Assembly (NCBI RefSeq): GCF_026229185.1
Contig: NZ_JAGGJA010000002.1
Location: 124,001-188,000, forward strand
Origin: Fodinibius salsisoli
GTDB lineage: Bacteria; Bacteroidota; Rhodothermia; Balneolales; Balneolaceae
DNA length: 64,000 bases
Reading direction: 5' to 3'
Shown here: in pieces, positions 43,963 to 53,113 of the stretch
How positions within the stretch are numbered: position 1 is the first letter of the stretch
Layout: every line of letters starts with the position of its first letter
Made by a program: the position numbers and the translations under genes
The notes under the pieces: model-generated
What the model was told of the DNA's origin: nothing
The model's input: the letters and a program-made list of their open reading frames with translations, nothing else
The model's database searches: none

Positions 43963-44100
43963 TGTAGAAGTCTGCTATAAGAATCCATAAATGTCAATTT
44001 CATGTTAAGGTCATGAAATTGGAAATATTTAATTCGATTCTCTTACCAACTATAGTGTATTATTCCGCCGAACTCTCTATCTTACCTAAAAAGATCAGAG

Positions 44101-44751
44101 ATGCCTACTTCTACACCTTCAACCACTTCTTTTAATAAAACACAATGGAATCAGTGGCTGGATCAACTGGCTGAAAAGGAGTATATCTATATCGATAGTT
44201 TTATCGACGATTCGCTCTACCAAAAAATTCAGCACTATTTTCATACGCTTTATTCGGAAAGCGAATTTACCAAAGCAGCTATCGGCCCCTCCAAGCAGCA
44301 ACAGATTAAAAGCTCGATCCGGGGTGATTTTATCTACTGGCTCGATCGAGAAAAAGACTCCGAAATTTCGGCGCTATTTGTACTTCTTGAGGAACTGGTA
44401 GATAACCTAAAACAGAACCTCTTTCTTAGTATTGCTGACTATGAATTTCATTTTGCTCTTTATCCAGCGGAGACTTTCTATAAGAAACACCTGGACCAGT
44501 TTCAGGGACAAAGCAACCGCCTTATTTCTGTACTTATTTATCTAAACGATCATTGGCAACCGGGTGATGGCGGTGAGCTGAAAATATATGAGCCTAACGG
44601 CAAGGAAGTGTTAATTGAACCATTGGGTAACCGTCTACTCATGTTTAAAAGTGACTCTGTAGCGCATGAAGTTCTGCTGACCCATAAATCCCGTAAAAGC
44701 CTTACCGGCTGGTTGCTCCAAAAACCTGCCTCCCTCAATCATCTTGTTTAG
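44101..44751 (+). CDS. 2-oxoglutarate/Fe(II)-dependent oxygenase
   Basis: 216 residues. The iron-binding triad is H130, D132 (KKHLDQF) and H189 (SVAHEV), and the 2-oxoglutarate-binding Arg is R198 nine residues later. GDGGELKIY near 155-163 fits the double-stranded beta-helix of prolyl-4-hydroxylase-like enzymes (P4Hc). It probably hydroxylates a protein side chain, but the substrate is unknown. It stands alone between a plus-strand SPFH cluster and the convergent DUF389 gene. Confidence 0.88.
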   Translation: MPTSTPSTTSFNKTQWNQWLDQLAEKEYIYIDSFIDDSLYQKIQHYFHTLYSESEFTKAAIGPSKQQQIKSSIRGDFIYWLDREKDSEISALFVLLEELVDNLKQNLFLSIADYEFHFALYPAETFYKKHLDQFQGQSNRLISVLIYLNDHWQPGDGGELKIYEPNGKEVLIEPLGNRLLMFKSDSVAHEVLLTHKSRKSLTGWLLQKPASLNHLV

Positions 44752-44775
44752 GATCTGCTAAGGCAGTGTTCAACT

Positions 44776-45804
44776 TTAGGGGATCATTGCCTCAACATCA
44801 AACTGTCCCCAGTACCAAATGATAGAAGCAAAAACAACTAGCAATACAAACCAGGTTACAAGAGCAATTCTGGAAGCTTTTTTAGCTTTTTTCTCTTCCC
44901 ACCAACTCCGGGGACGTACTCCCTGAATCAGGAATGTTGAAATACCTGCGAGATTAATACAAATCAGGTTAGTTATGGTGAGGATACCAGCCCCAATAGC
45001 TAATTGCATATAACCTGCTCCCAGCAGTAGCCCCACATCCACCAGTGGAGGAAGTAAAGCCACAGCCACCATTACACCCACGATGGTTGCTGGTACGCCA
45101 CGGGTAAAAGCGAGCACGCCCGCACTTCCAGCCGCCAGAGCAATGATTATGTGTTTTAAATTGACCATTGTTCTGCTTATCAGCTCTTCAGATTCAGGAT
45201 TCACCGTAAACATAAGCCCCATCATAAAAGCTACCGCCAGTGAAACCAACAGTCCCGCTGCGTTGGCCTTCAGCGATCGCCACCCCAAATCGGTATCTCC
45301 TAATGTTGCAGCCAGTGCTAAGGAAACATTGGGACCTAAAAGCGGAGCAATAACCATGGCCCCGATTATAGTCGCTACATCATCCAGTAAAAGCCCTACG
45401 CCTGCCACCAGTGTAGAAAGAATCACCATGGCCAGATAGACCGGTGTCAGTTCGGATCCACCGGTGACATCCGCATACAGCTCTTCACGAGAAACACGGC
45501 CCGGCCCCTGTTTCTCGTCCGCCTCCTCCTTACTGTTATTATTCTGCTCTTCATTATCCGGTTGAGGGAGCGTTGCTTCTACCGAGAAGAGCATGATACG
45601 GAAACCATCCACATTGCCGAACTTTTCGCTCAGCGTATCAGAAACCGTTTCGGTCTGTTCTACATCCAGCAACACTCGCAGAACCGCATATCCGTCTTCC
45701 AGGTCGTCCGTCCAGATGCCGATAACATTTTGATCTTCGACTATTTCCCGGGCTTGCTGAGCTGTATCTGGTGGAGCTATGAGCTCCATCATCCGTAAAT
45801 TCAT
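44776..45804 (-). CDS. DUF389 / TIGR00341 family membrane protein
   Basis: 342 residues. A soluble N-terminal ferredoxin-like domain (1-75) and an acidic linker (DNEEQNNNSKEEADEKQ) are followed by about six membrane segments. The family motifs YLAMVILSTLVAGVGLLLDDVATIIGAMVIAPLLGPNVSL and PPLVDVGLLLGAG are present. Function is unknown; a transport or stress role is assumed in the literature without proof. Confidence 0.9.
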   Translation of the reverse strand: MNLRMMELIAPPDTAQQAREIVEDQNVIGIWTDDLEDGYAVLRVLLDVEQTETVSDTLSEKFGNVDGFRIMLFSVEATLPQPDNEEQNNNSKEEADEKQGPGRVSREELYADVTGGSELTPVYLAMVILSTLVAGVGLLLDDVATIIGAMVIAPLLGPNVSLALAATLGDTDLGWRSLKANAAGLLVSLAVAFMMGLMFTVNPESEELISRTMVNLKHIIIALAAGSAGVLAFTRGVPATIVGVMVAVALLPPLVDVGLLLGAGYMQLAIGAGILTITNLICINLAGISTFLIQGVRPRSWWEEKKAKKASRIALVTWFVLLVVFASIIWYWGQFDVEAMIP

Positions 45805-45954
45805 AAATCTATATCACTTATTTTAATTTACACATAGGATACCGACAAAGTTCTTTAGAATAAAGCTGCCGGTACATCAATAGATTACTGTTGATTAGCA
45901 TTTCAAATATTTCTATATAACTAATGAATAATAACCATATAAAACATTATAGTT

Positions 45955-46404
45955 ATGGGATTAATATCATTTATTAAAGAGGCAGGATCTAAAGTATTGG
46001 GAATTGGAGAATCTGACGAAGAAAAAAAGAAGAAGGCCACCCAGAGTGTAAAGCAAAATATTAGCAATCTGGGGCTGGATGTGGAAAATCTGGATATCTC
46101 TATTAATGGCGATACCGCTACCATATCGGGTAAGGCCGCCGATCAGGCCACCAAAGAAAAGGTTGTGCTGGCCGTCGGTAACAATCAAGGGATTGCCAAT
46201 GTTGATGACCAGCTGACGGTCGAAAAGCAGGAGCCGGAAGCGCAATACCATACGGTAGAAAGCGGAGACACGTTAAGTGCTATTGCCAAACAATTTTATG
46301 GGGATGCTGGCAAATATCCCATCATCTTTGAGGCCAACAAGCCGATGCTCAGTGATCCGAATAAAATTTATCCGGGACAAAAGCTGCGTATCCCTCCGCA
46401 ATAG
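45955..46404 (+). CDS. lysM: BON-LysM domain protein (YgaU/LysM type)
   Basis: 149 residues without signal peptide. A short N-terminus (MGLISFIKEAGSKVLGIG) precedes a BON domain (about 28-93, ending QGIANVDDQLTV) and a LysM domain (about 97-147, YHTVESGDTLSAIAKQFYGDAGKYPIIFEANKPML). This is the arrangement of E. coli YgaU/Kbp, a potassium-binding protein, so a K+-sensing role is possible by homology only. Confidence 0.93.
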   Translation: MGLISFIKEAGSKVLGIGESDEEKKKKATQSVKQNISNLGLDVENLDISINGDTATISGKAADQATKEKVVLAVGNNQGIANVDDQLTVEKQEPEAQYHTVESGDTLSAIAKQFYGDAGKYPIIFEANKPMLSDPNKIYPGQKLRIPPQ

Positions 46405-46473
46405 ATCAATCATTATTTAATAGCCTATTGGTTCGAGCGGATGCTCGCGCCATGGGTGACACCATGTAAAAAT

Positions 46474-46595
46474 AGGGGCCTTTACAAAAATCGTCGGGCG
46501 ATTGTTTTTGTCGTCCGGCGAATAGCCTTAGGTTATAAACTCGCCCGACCACAAAACCAGTGTTCGGACAAGGAAGTATTTCAAAGCCCCCAACT
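46474..46595. repeat. ~120-bp intergenic repeat element with internal GC-rich inverted repeats
   Basis: The outer arms AGGGGCCTTTACAAA (46474-46488) and TATTTCAAAGCCCCC (about 46577-46591) are approximate inverted copies. Inside, TCGTCGGGCGA (46491-46501), TCGTCCGGCGA and the inverted CTCGCCCGAC repeat one theme. The ends loosely resemble those of the elements at 9.9 and 56.5 kb. Confidence 0.45.
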
Positions 46596-46620
46596 AATCG
46601 GTGCACGTATTCAGCTCATA

Positions 46621-46655
46621 ATAAAAAGGCTGTTTCCGTCTTTGGAAACAGCCTT
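46621..46655 (-). terminator. Terminator of the siderophore receptor gene
   Basis: A perfect 12-bp stem AAGGCTGTTTCC / GGAAACAGCCTT (46626-46655) with loop GTCTTT. On the minus strand it runs into TTTTTAT, 25 bp after the receptor stop. Confidence 0.9.
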
Positions 46656-46679
46656 AATAGATGCAAAGGATGATATATC

Positions 46680-49025
46680 TTAGAAAGCGTAACTAACGCT
46701 TAAGCGGAAATTGCGGCCCGGCTCTGATTGCCAGTACACATAGCTCCCGTAATCGGCTCCCGAATACAGGTATTCATCCAGTAAATTGTTGATGTTCAAG
46801 TTGATATCATAATTGCCTGTTGACCATGAAAGCCCACCGTCAAGTCGGAAATAATCTGGCAGATACGATTCATTATCAGACCCCCAGTTCCATGATGACC
46901 GATCTACCTGATATTGATATCCGAGCGAAAGACCAACGCCGTTGAGGGGTGTGGAGGATGCAAAGGTATATTTAAGCCAGCCGTTGGTCATATGACGCGC
47001 GTGGCCCGCTAACCGATCTCCAACGTTTTCGGGGTTGGTATCTTCGGTAATGGTTACATCCGTATTGGCATAATTCAGTAACAGGCTGAGCCCGTCTACG
47101 ACTTCTCCATGGACATCAAATTCAAATCCTTTGGACTCTGCCTCTCCCAATTGGATGGAATAGTTTGGGTTCTCCGGATCTCCGGTGAGGATGTTTTCCT
47201 TGGTCATATGATAATAGGTGAAGGTAGAACTCCAATTGCCTCCACCCCAGGATTTTTTAATTCCCCCTTCAATGTCATTGCCTCGCTCAGGATCAAAGGC
47301 TTCTCCATCGAAAGTTTGTCCGGTTTGGGGCACAAAAGATTGATCGTAGAGGCCATATATTGAGGTATTCTCTGTTATAGAGAAGCTCACAGCTGCCCGT
47401 GGAGAGAATACCTTGTCTTCGGTTGTAGCACCATAGGATGAGCTTTTATAATCCGTCAGACGGCCCGCCAGGGTCACCCGAAGCCGATCATCAAAAAAGC
47501 CGAGTTGGTCCTGGATGTAGTAAGAGTGATACTGTGAATTTATGATATTGGTCCCTGCCCGATTTCGCAGGCTTCTCTCCCGATTAAAGGTAGGAATTGT
47601 TACATGCTGATTGCTCGGATTATAGACATTGAATGGATTTTCCTCGGTATCCAGGCTGTCACTTTGATTCCAGTCGGCGTATAAGTTTTTATATCCTAAA
47701 TCCAGCCCCACTAAAATGGAGTGTGAGATGCCCCCGGTTTGCTCTTTACCGGTCAGAAACAGCTGTCCCAGCTTAGCTTGGTTGCGAGAGTCACTGCTGC
47801 TTAATCGCCGGATGATATCCCCGTTTTCGGCTACCGAGGCCGGCCATATAGAGCTCCCCTGTTTGTGGTAATCCAGGTAGCCAATTTTCCCCGTTATGCT
47901 CCAGTTATTATTCAATTGGTGCTTAAGGTTTACATATGCAAAGTGCTCTTTCATTTCTGCAGGATCTATCCGCGGATCAAATATGGAGAAATCTCTCGGC
48001 AGGCTTGCAAACTTATCCGGAGAAAAAACGTAGCCCGATCCAATATACATTTTGGAATACTGCAGCGAATATTGCCCGGTGATGGTTGTATTCTCATCGA
48101 TGACATACCGCAGAGATGGGGCGACGGTATACCGATCGTTGAACCCATACTCACGATGGGAGTTTTCAGTCGTTCCCGCGGCGTTTAAACGATATAACAA
48201 GCGATCATTTTCACTGAGACTTCCATCCAGATCAACTGACGTGCGGAGCGTATTAAAGCTTCCGGCCATCAGGCTCACTTTGCCCTTTGTTTCCCCTGTC
48301 GGTTTTTTGGTAGACACATTGTATAAACCCCCAGGCTCGCCACTTGAAAGCATAAAGGCCGAAGGACCTTTAACAAATTCAATCCGGTCAACCATGACCA
48401 TATCTTCAGTAAGCGGCCCCCAGGAGAATTGCACATTCATTCCATTTCGGAAGGCCGGAATTCTAAAACCGCGCATATTGATACGGGCAAAATTTCCCCA
48501 GTGCTCAATCATCTGTGCCCCACTTACATTTCGGCTCACCGACTCTAACATATCAACGGTCTGTTGGTCTTCAAGCAAATCCCTGGTTACGACCTGGATA
48601 TTCTGTGGCACGTCGATCAAATCTTCGTTAAGCCGCAACGAAGGTGATACATCCACGGCATCATACGTTTCGATACGAGAACCTGAAACGGTAACCTCAC
48701 TCATGGCCTCTACTTTCCCTTTTAAAGTAGCATTGAGCGTTATATTTCTATCCACTTCTATTGTTCTGGAGTAGCGCTGAAATCCTATGGAAGATATCAC
48801 AAAGGTATATTCGCCTCTGGCTACTTCCGAAATTTCATAGGTTCCATCTGTTTCTGTTGAGGCTCCATGCGAAGTGTTTTCTACTAGCACATTCGCATTT
48901 TCCACCGGTTCCCCATTGGGGTTGGTAATTTTACCTGTAACTGAAAATTGCTCGGCCTGTTGAGCAAAGCCAGTTAGCGTCATCAAAGAAAGCGTAAAGA
49001 TTAACGTTATCGTTTTCTGCATCAC
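46680..49025 (-). CDS. TonB-dependent siderophore receptor
   Basis: 781 residues. A signal peptide ends near GFAQQ (about 22). A carboxypeptidase-regulatory-like domain at about 27-105 (GKITNPNGEPVENANVLVENTSHG) is followed by a plug domain (DVPQNIQVVTRDLLEDQQTVDMLESVSRNVSG; GPSAFMLSSGEPGGLYNVSTKKP) and a barrel ending SVSYAF. The plug wording matches the ferrichrome/hydroxamate siderophore group (FhuA, FpvA). Iron-siderophore uptake is likely. A 17-bp imperfect palindrome 12 bp upstream may bind an iron regulator. Confidence 0.9.
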   Translation of the reverse strand: MMQKTITLIFTLSLMTLTGFAQQAEQFSVTGKITNPNGEPVENANVLVENTSHGASTETDGTYEISEVARGEYTFVISSIGFQRYSRTIEVDRNITLNATLKGKVEAMSEVTVSGSRIETYDAVDVSPSLRLNEDLIDVPQNIQVVTRDLLEDQQTVDMLESVSRNVSGAQMIEHWGNFARINMRGFRIPAFRNGMNVQFSWGPLTEDMVMVDRIEFVKGPSAFMLSSGEPGGLYNVSTKKPTGETKGKVSLMAGSFNTLRTSVDLDGSLSENDRLLYRLNAAGTTENSHREYGFNDRYTVAPSLRYVIDENTTITGQYSLQYSKMYIGSGYVFSPDKFASLPRDFSIFDPRIDPAEMKEHFAYVNLKHQLNNNWSITGKIGYLDYHKQGSSIWPASVAENGDIIRRLSSSDSRNQAKLGQLFLTGKEQTGGISHSILVGLDLGYKNLYADWNQSDSLDTEENPFNVYNPSNQHVTIPTFNRERSLRNRAGTNIINSQYHSYYIQDQLGFFDDRLRVTLAGRLTDYKSSSYGATTEDKVFSPRAAVSFSITENTSIYGLYDQSFVPQTGQTFDGEAFDPERGNDIEGGIKKSWGGGNWSSTFTYYHMTKENILTGDPENPNYSIQLGEAESKGFEFDVHGEVVDGLSLLLNYANTDVTITEDTNPENVGDRLAGHARHMTNGWLKYTFASSTPLNGVGLSLGYQYQVDRSSWNWGSDNESYLPDYFRLDGGLSWSTGNYDINLNINNLLDEYLYSGADYGSYVYWQSEPGRNFRLSVSYAF

Positions 49026-49036
49026 TATTAATTTAA

Positions 49037-49053
49037 TTTAGACTTAGTTTAAA
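49037..49053. promoter_or_regulatory. Possible iron/metal regulator box upstream of the siderophore receptor
   Basis: TTTAGACT-T-AGTTTAAA is a 17-bp palindrome with one mismatch, flanked by A/T. It sits 12-28 bp upstream of the receptor start. Spacing and AT-rich inverted form recall DtxR- or Fur-type boxes. The assignment is inferred from the gene it precedes. Confidence 0.4.
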
Positions 49054-49298
49054 TAAGGCCGAATATACATAAGTCCGATTTATTATGAAATAAAAAGTCC
49101 AAATCATGAAAATTAGAGATACAGGGATCTCAAGCCCCCCTTAATAGAATGGTTTTAGCATTGGTAAAAGCTGTCCAGGAAAAAGATTGTTCTTTGTAGA
49201 AAGGGCCCATCTGTTCATCCTCTTTTTCCCAAGAAGTCCCGATTAATTTGCAGTATGGATTAGCTCAACATATGGTAAGAGGCGAAAGCTGGGGTCAA

Positions 49299-49331
49299 TA
49301 AAAAAGCCTCTCACCCATAAGGTAAGAGGCT
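49299..49331 (-). terminator. Terminator of ssrA
   Basis: On the minus strand AGCCTCTTACC (49331-49321) pairs with GGTGAGAGGCT (49315-49305), one mismatch, and continues into TTTTTTATTG. It lies 14 bp after the tmRNA 3' end. Confidence 0.9.
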
Positions 49332-49344
49332 ATCCTAATAAAAG

Positions 49345-49710
49345 TGGAGGTGCGGGGAATCGAACCCCGGTCCGAAATGGTATATCGTTCAAACATCTAC
49401 ATGCTTAGTTACTGAATTAAGTTTCGCCTACAGCAACGCTCAGTAACACACAACTGCAGACTATTTCGTATAAATTTTACGCCGCACCTGACGAAAGGCA
49501 AGATGCTACGCTATCCTATCATAGTCGGCGCTCCACACGGCACTGACAGGCAAGAAGCCGAGGGAACGGCAAAGCTGCGTTACGCAGCTAAGCTATAAGA
49601 ATAGTTGTTGTCAACTACATTTAATGCATGATGTTTTTTACGAGTGTCATCGCTCAAACTCGGCATGCAGCCTGCGATTCTACTCATCCCGTCGAATCCA
49701 CTACACCCCC
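49345..49710 (-). ncRNA. ssrA: Transfer-messenger RNA (tmRNA)
   Basis: The 5' end GGGGGTGTAGTGGATTCGACGGG (49710 downward) is the classic tmRNA start, and the 3' end GGGGTTCGATTCCCCGCACCTCCA is the tRNA-Ala-like T-arm and acceptor. GGGGGUG pairs with CACCUCC. CCA is not fully encoded. The tag frame runs from GTA (49618) to TAA (49582-49580) and reads VVDNNYSYSLAA, ending in the usual LAA degradation signal. It rescues stalled ribosomes. The length of about 366 nt is normal. Confidence 0.97.
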
Positions 49711-49797
49711 AAAATGTTAAAGAACAATTCCTTCAAAGCATTACCTAAGATAACAAATTATTAACGGTTTATCATACTGTTTATTGCGCCGGATATT

Positions 49798-49816
49798 GGA
49801 TACCGGTTTCCAGATG
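49798..49816 (+). repeat. Left inverted repeat flanking four-helix-bundle gene
   Basis: GGATACCGGTTTCCAGATG here is an inverted match (17 of 19) to 50342-50360; the 14-bp core CCGGTTTCCAGATG is exact. It is surrounded by degenerate CCGGAT-type short repeats. Confidence 0.7.
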
Positions 49817-49837
49817 CCGGATGTAGAGGCTGCCGGA

Positions 49838-50212
49838 TTATTTTGTACTTTTGTGATTTTCCTGCACAGAGGATAAAAAGTTGTTAATCATTTTACTTAA
49901 AACATTGAGACGTTCATGCAACTGTTGAAACTGGGTATCATCTTTTAGCGAACCTGTCTCATACAGTGTTTCAAGATGATCAATAGTTTCATCAGTAGAT
50001 GATAAGGCATAAATAATAAACCTAATAAAATCATTTTTATAATGTCGCCGCCCATATCCCTCTACGATGTTAGCTTTTACAGCTTTAATAGATCTCCGAA
50101 TTTGTGATCCTGTTTCATATAATTCAAATTTGGGTAGTTTCAGACTCATCTTGTGAATATCAATAACCAACTCCCTCGAACGCTTCCAAATATCAAGCTT
50201 TTTATAACCCAT
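49838..50212 (-). CDS. Four-helix-bundle protein (23S rRNA intervening-sequence protein family)
   Basis: 124 residues, with the family pattern [54 protein letters not shown] and later [23 protein letters not shown]. It belongs to the S23/IVP group, related to the Avd accessory protein of diversity-generating retroelements. Many members sit inside 23S rRNA genes; this one does not. It is flanked by 14-bp exact inverted repeats at 49803-49816 and 50342-50355, which hints at a small mobile unit. Its function is unknown; the family binds nucleic acid in the Avd case. Confidence 0.93.
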   Translation of the reverse strand: MGYKKLDIWKRSRELVIDIHKMSLKLPKFELYETGSQIRRSIKAVKANIVEGYGRRHYKNDFIRFIIYALSSTDETIDHLETLYETGSLKDDTQFQQLHERLNVLSKMINNFLSSVQENHKSTK

Positions 50213-50341
50213 GAGTCACGAGTTAAATTAACATTCTCCTTAATAAGATCCTTTAATCTATAATTCCTTACAAAATAATTAATTGATTATAGCAGGATTT
50301 ACTTAAAGCAGGATATCTGGAATCAGGTATCCGGGAACTGA

Positions 50342-50360
50342 CATCTGGAAACCGGAATCT
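50342..50360 (-). repeat. Right inverted repeat flanking four-helix-bundle gene
   Basis: CATCTGGAAACCGGAATCT is the inverted partner of 49798-49816. It lies in a 56-bp run of degenerate units (ATCTGGAATCAGG, ATCCGGGAACTG, AATCTG). Confidence 0.7.
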
Positions 50361-50364
50361 GAAA

Positions 50365-52950
50365 TCAAATAACCACATCCTTGGCTGGAGCTCTGAGGTT
50401 ATAGTCAGAACTCATTACCTGTCCGTAGGCGCCGGTATTAGCAACCAAAATCACATCTCCTTCTTTGCATTGCGGGAATAGCCGATCAATACCCAGCTTA
50501 TCGCCCGACTCACAAATAGGTCCGACAATATTAACCGACTGGCTGTTGGGTTCCTCGAGTCGGGATAGGTTGACAATGGTATGTCGCGCGCCGTATAACG
50601 CCGGCCGGATAAAGGAGTTCATCCCCGTATCGACGCCCACATATTTGACCTGCCCTTTCCCTTTAAGCTGGGTTACCCTGGTAAGCAGCACACCTGCGAC
50701 CGCCACCAGGAATCGTCCCGGTTCCACCCAAAGCTCGTACTGGGGTTCAGCTTCTTTGAATTCATTCAACGACTCATTGACCTGCTTGATATCCAAGTGG
50801 GCCTGTGTATCATTTTCACGGATTCCAAATCCACCGCCCAAGTCCAGGATATCCACACCACCCAGCTGTTCAGCTACCTCATGCAGGATGATGGCCGTTC
50901 GTTTCCAGGAAAGAGGATCCTTAATGCCGCTACCAATATGGGCATGCAGCCCTTTAATTGTTAAATTAAGTTCTTCTACAAGTTCTGCCACCTCCTCGAT
51001 CTCAAAGCGCGGAATACCAAATTTGGAGTGTACCCCTCCCGTCTTCACATGCTTATGATGACCATGCCCGTGGCCGGGATCGATGCGCAAGAACAGCTCC
51101 TGTCCCCTAAACACCTCAGGCCACTGCTGCAGCGGATAAATATTATCCAGTGTAAGGTTGACCTCTAATTCGAGGGCTTCCTCATACTCTGATTTCGGAG
51201 CAAAGTTAGGAGTAAACAAGATGTCTTTGCGGTCGATGTCCGGGAAAAGCTCTATTACGCGATGGACCTCCCCAATCGAAACGCATTCAAATCCAAACCC
51301 TAACGAATGGAAGGTACGCATCACCTCTGGATTGGCATTCGCCTTGATGGCATACAGCGTGCGATCAACGGCTTCAATTTCTTGGATGAGCCCCGCATAT
51401 TTTTCCAGCGTTTGGGTATCATATACATAACTGGGCCCCTCCTCCTCGACAATATCGAGGAGCTGTTGCTGTTTTTCTTTCCACCAAACCGACTGATCAC
51501 GAACATCTTCTTCCTGCTCTCCCATCAGCTCAGGCCAGGTGAGCCCAAACGACTGCTGGTTGCCCGACTGGGTGATCACATGCTCGTGTAGCTGACGAAC
51601 CAGCTTGTCAGCCTGGTCATTTTCGACGACAAACGTAAAGTTCAGGTCATTCGCTGCCTGGCTTACCAAGTATACTTTATGTTCTTCAAAGACTTCAAAG
51701 GCGCCGCCCAGCTGGTGAAGAATCGTTCGGATGCGTCGCCCAAGCAGACTGACCGCCGAAACCGACTCGATAACATTCACCTTACACAGCTGGCTTAACT
51801 CCTCAATAAACGGCTCCCGCACGTCATAAAAGTGGGTATTCAGTCCGGGATCCAGTGACACTGTTACATTCGATTCTGAGGTGGAAACTAAATCGATAGA
51901 CAGGCCATACCGCTTGAAAACATTCGCAGCATCCGCTAAAAACCCCACGGCCTGCCACATGCCCAGCGAGTCCATGCTGATTAACACGACATCCTTGCGC
52001 ATGGCTATTGTTTTAACCAGCGCTTCATCCGCAGAAGCCTCATCAGAAATGACGGTGCCCGAAAGTTCCGGACGCTGAGTACAGCGCACGTGAATTGGAA
52101 TTTGATGCTTCCGCGCCGGCATGATACTCCGCGGATGAAGAACCTCTGCCCCATTGGTGGCTATCTCCTGCGCTTCCTCATAGCTTAAGTGATTTAACAG
52201 GCGAGCCGATGGCACATTCTGTGGGTTGGCCGAAAACAGTCCGGGCACATCCGTCCATATTTCCAGTCGCTCGGCCCCAATCTTTGCAGCAAAATAAGCG
52301 GCCGATACATCGGATCCTCCGCGACCAAGCACTACGGTTTTACCCTCGGCGTCACTGCCTATAAATCCTTGTGTTACTACAACCGGACCGGCCTCTTCTA
52401 CCTGTTTCTGAACGGCAGGATCCCGATCGGTCTCACTTATGGCCGACAGGATGAGTGACCGCTCACTGGTATTTTTGGGCGCTATGGTTTTAATGCAATC
52501 TCTGCTGTCAACCCAGGTACCCTCGCCCAATTCTTTTTGTACATAGGCAGCCCCCAGTTTGGTGGCCATCAGCTCTCCCATGGCAAGCAGACGTGCCTGA
52601 ACACGGTAGCTGGCTTCCCCGATAAGCTCAATGCCTTTGACAATATGTTCGAATTCATCGAATCGGTCGCTAAGTAATTCATCTACGGGTAAATCCAGAT
52701 CGCGCCCCAGATCGTAATGTCGATCTTTAACCTCCTGAACCAGATTACCTGTTTCTTTCTCCGGTGCCTGGGCAATAATCTGCTCCAACTTATCAGAAAT
52801 ACCACTTAACGCCGAATGAACCATACATACGGAAAAACCCTCAGCCTTTCGTTGCTTAATCACTGAAACAATATTCTTCCAGTTTGCTACGGATGAAACA
52901 CTGGTTCCTCCAAATTTAAGTACGATCCACCTTGAATTTCCGTCAGACAT
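50365..52950 (-). CDS. Bifunctional aspartate kinase / diaminopimelate decarboxylase
   Basis: 861 residues, a fusion of the first and last enzymes of lysine synthesis. The aspartokinase domain (about 1-300) starts VLKFGGTSVSSV and has GRGGSDVSAAYFA; tandem ACT domains (about 315-460) offer feedback control. The diaminopimelate decarboxylase part (about 500-861) has the PLP lysine K536 in YAIKANANPEVM, HIGSGI, the EPGRF segment and CESGDKL at the dimer-site Cys. Fusing both ends of the pathway could tie lysine feedback to flux. Similar fusions are known in Xanthomonas and relatives. Confidence 0.96.
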   Translation of the reverse strand: MSDGNSRWIVLKFGGTSVSSVANWKNIVSVIKQRKAEGFSVCMVHSALSGISDKLEQIIAQAPEKETGNLVQEVKDRHYDLGRDLDLPVDELLSDRFDEFEHIVKGIELIGEASYRVQARLLAMGELMATKLGAAYVQKELGEGTWVDSRDCIKTIAPKNTSERSLILSAISETDRDPAVQKQVEEAGPVVVTQGFIGSDAEGKTVVLGRGGSDVSAAYFAAKIGAERLEIWTDVPGLFSANPQNVPSARLLNHLSYEEAQEIATNGAEVLHPRSIMPARKHQIPIHVRCTQRPELSGTVISDEASADEALVKTIAMRKDVVLISMDSLGMWQAVGFLADAANVFKRYGLSIDLVSTSESNVTVSLDPGLNTHFYDVREPFIEELSQLCKVNVIESVSAVSLLGRRIRTILHQLGGAFEVFEEHKVYLVSQAANDLNFTFVVENDQADKLVRQLHEHVITQSGNQQSFGLTWPELMGEQEEDVRDQSVWWKEKQQQLLDIVEEEGPSYVYDTQTLEKYAGLIQEIEAVDRTLYAIKANANPEVMRTFHSLGFGFECVSIGEVHRVIELFPDIDRKDILFTPNFAPKSEYEEALELEVNLTLDNIYPLQQWPEVFRGQELFLRIDPGHGHGHHKHVKTGGVHSKFGIPRFEIEEVAELVEELNLTIKGLHAHIGSGIKDPLSWKRTAIILHEVAEQLGGVDILDLGGGFGIRENDTQAHLDIKQVNESLNEFKEAEPQYELWVEPGRFLVAVAGVLLTRVTQLKGKGQVKYVGVDTGMNSFIRPALYGARHTIVNLSRLEEPNSQSVNIVGPICESGDKLGIDRLFPQCKEGDVILVANTGAYGQVMSSDYNLRAPAKDVVI

Positions 52951-53113
52951 ATTAGTATATAGTAAAAGTTAAGTTATAAGCGTTTAACGCATCAGGCTGC
53001 AGAATATAATAATCTCTTCATTCGTTTTTTGAAAAAAATCCCAATCATTTTCTTACCTTAATGCGCATTCAACCTACTCAACATTCATCAATCAATAAGC
53101 TATCTGTATTGAG

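Larger units (their letters stand above)
49026..49344. other. Spacer between receptor gene and ssrA
   Basis: It contains the possible metalloregulator box (49037-49053) and the ssrA terminator (49299-49331). The middle 240 bp show no coding frame or repeat that I can support. Confidence 0.4.

Noticed and set aside
48052-48774. 240-codon open frame antisense to the siderophore receptor
   Set aside because: Shadow of the receptor; sense-strand motifs are clear.
50465-51058. 197-codon open frame antisense to the decarboxylase half of the lysine fusion
   Set aside because: Shadow frame; Ser/Pro-rich composition is not protein-like.
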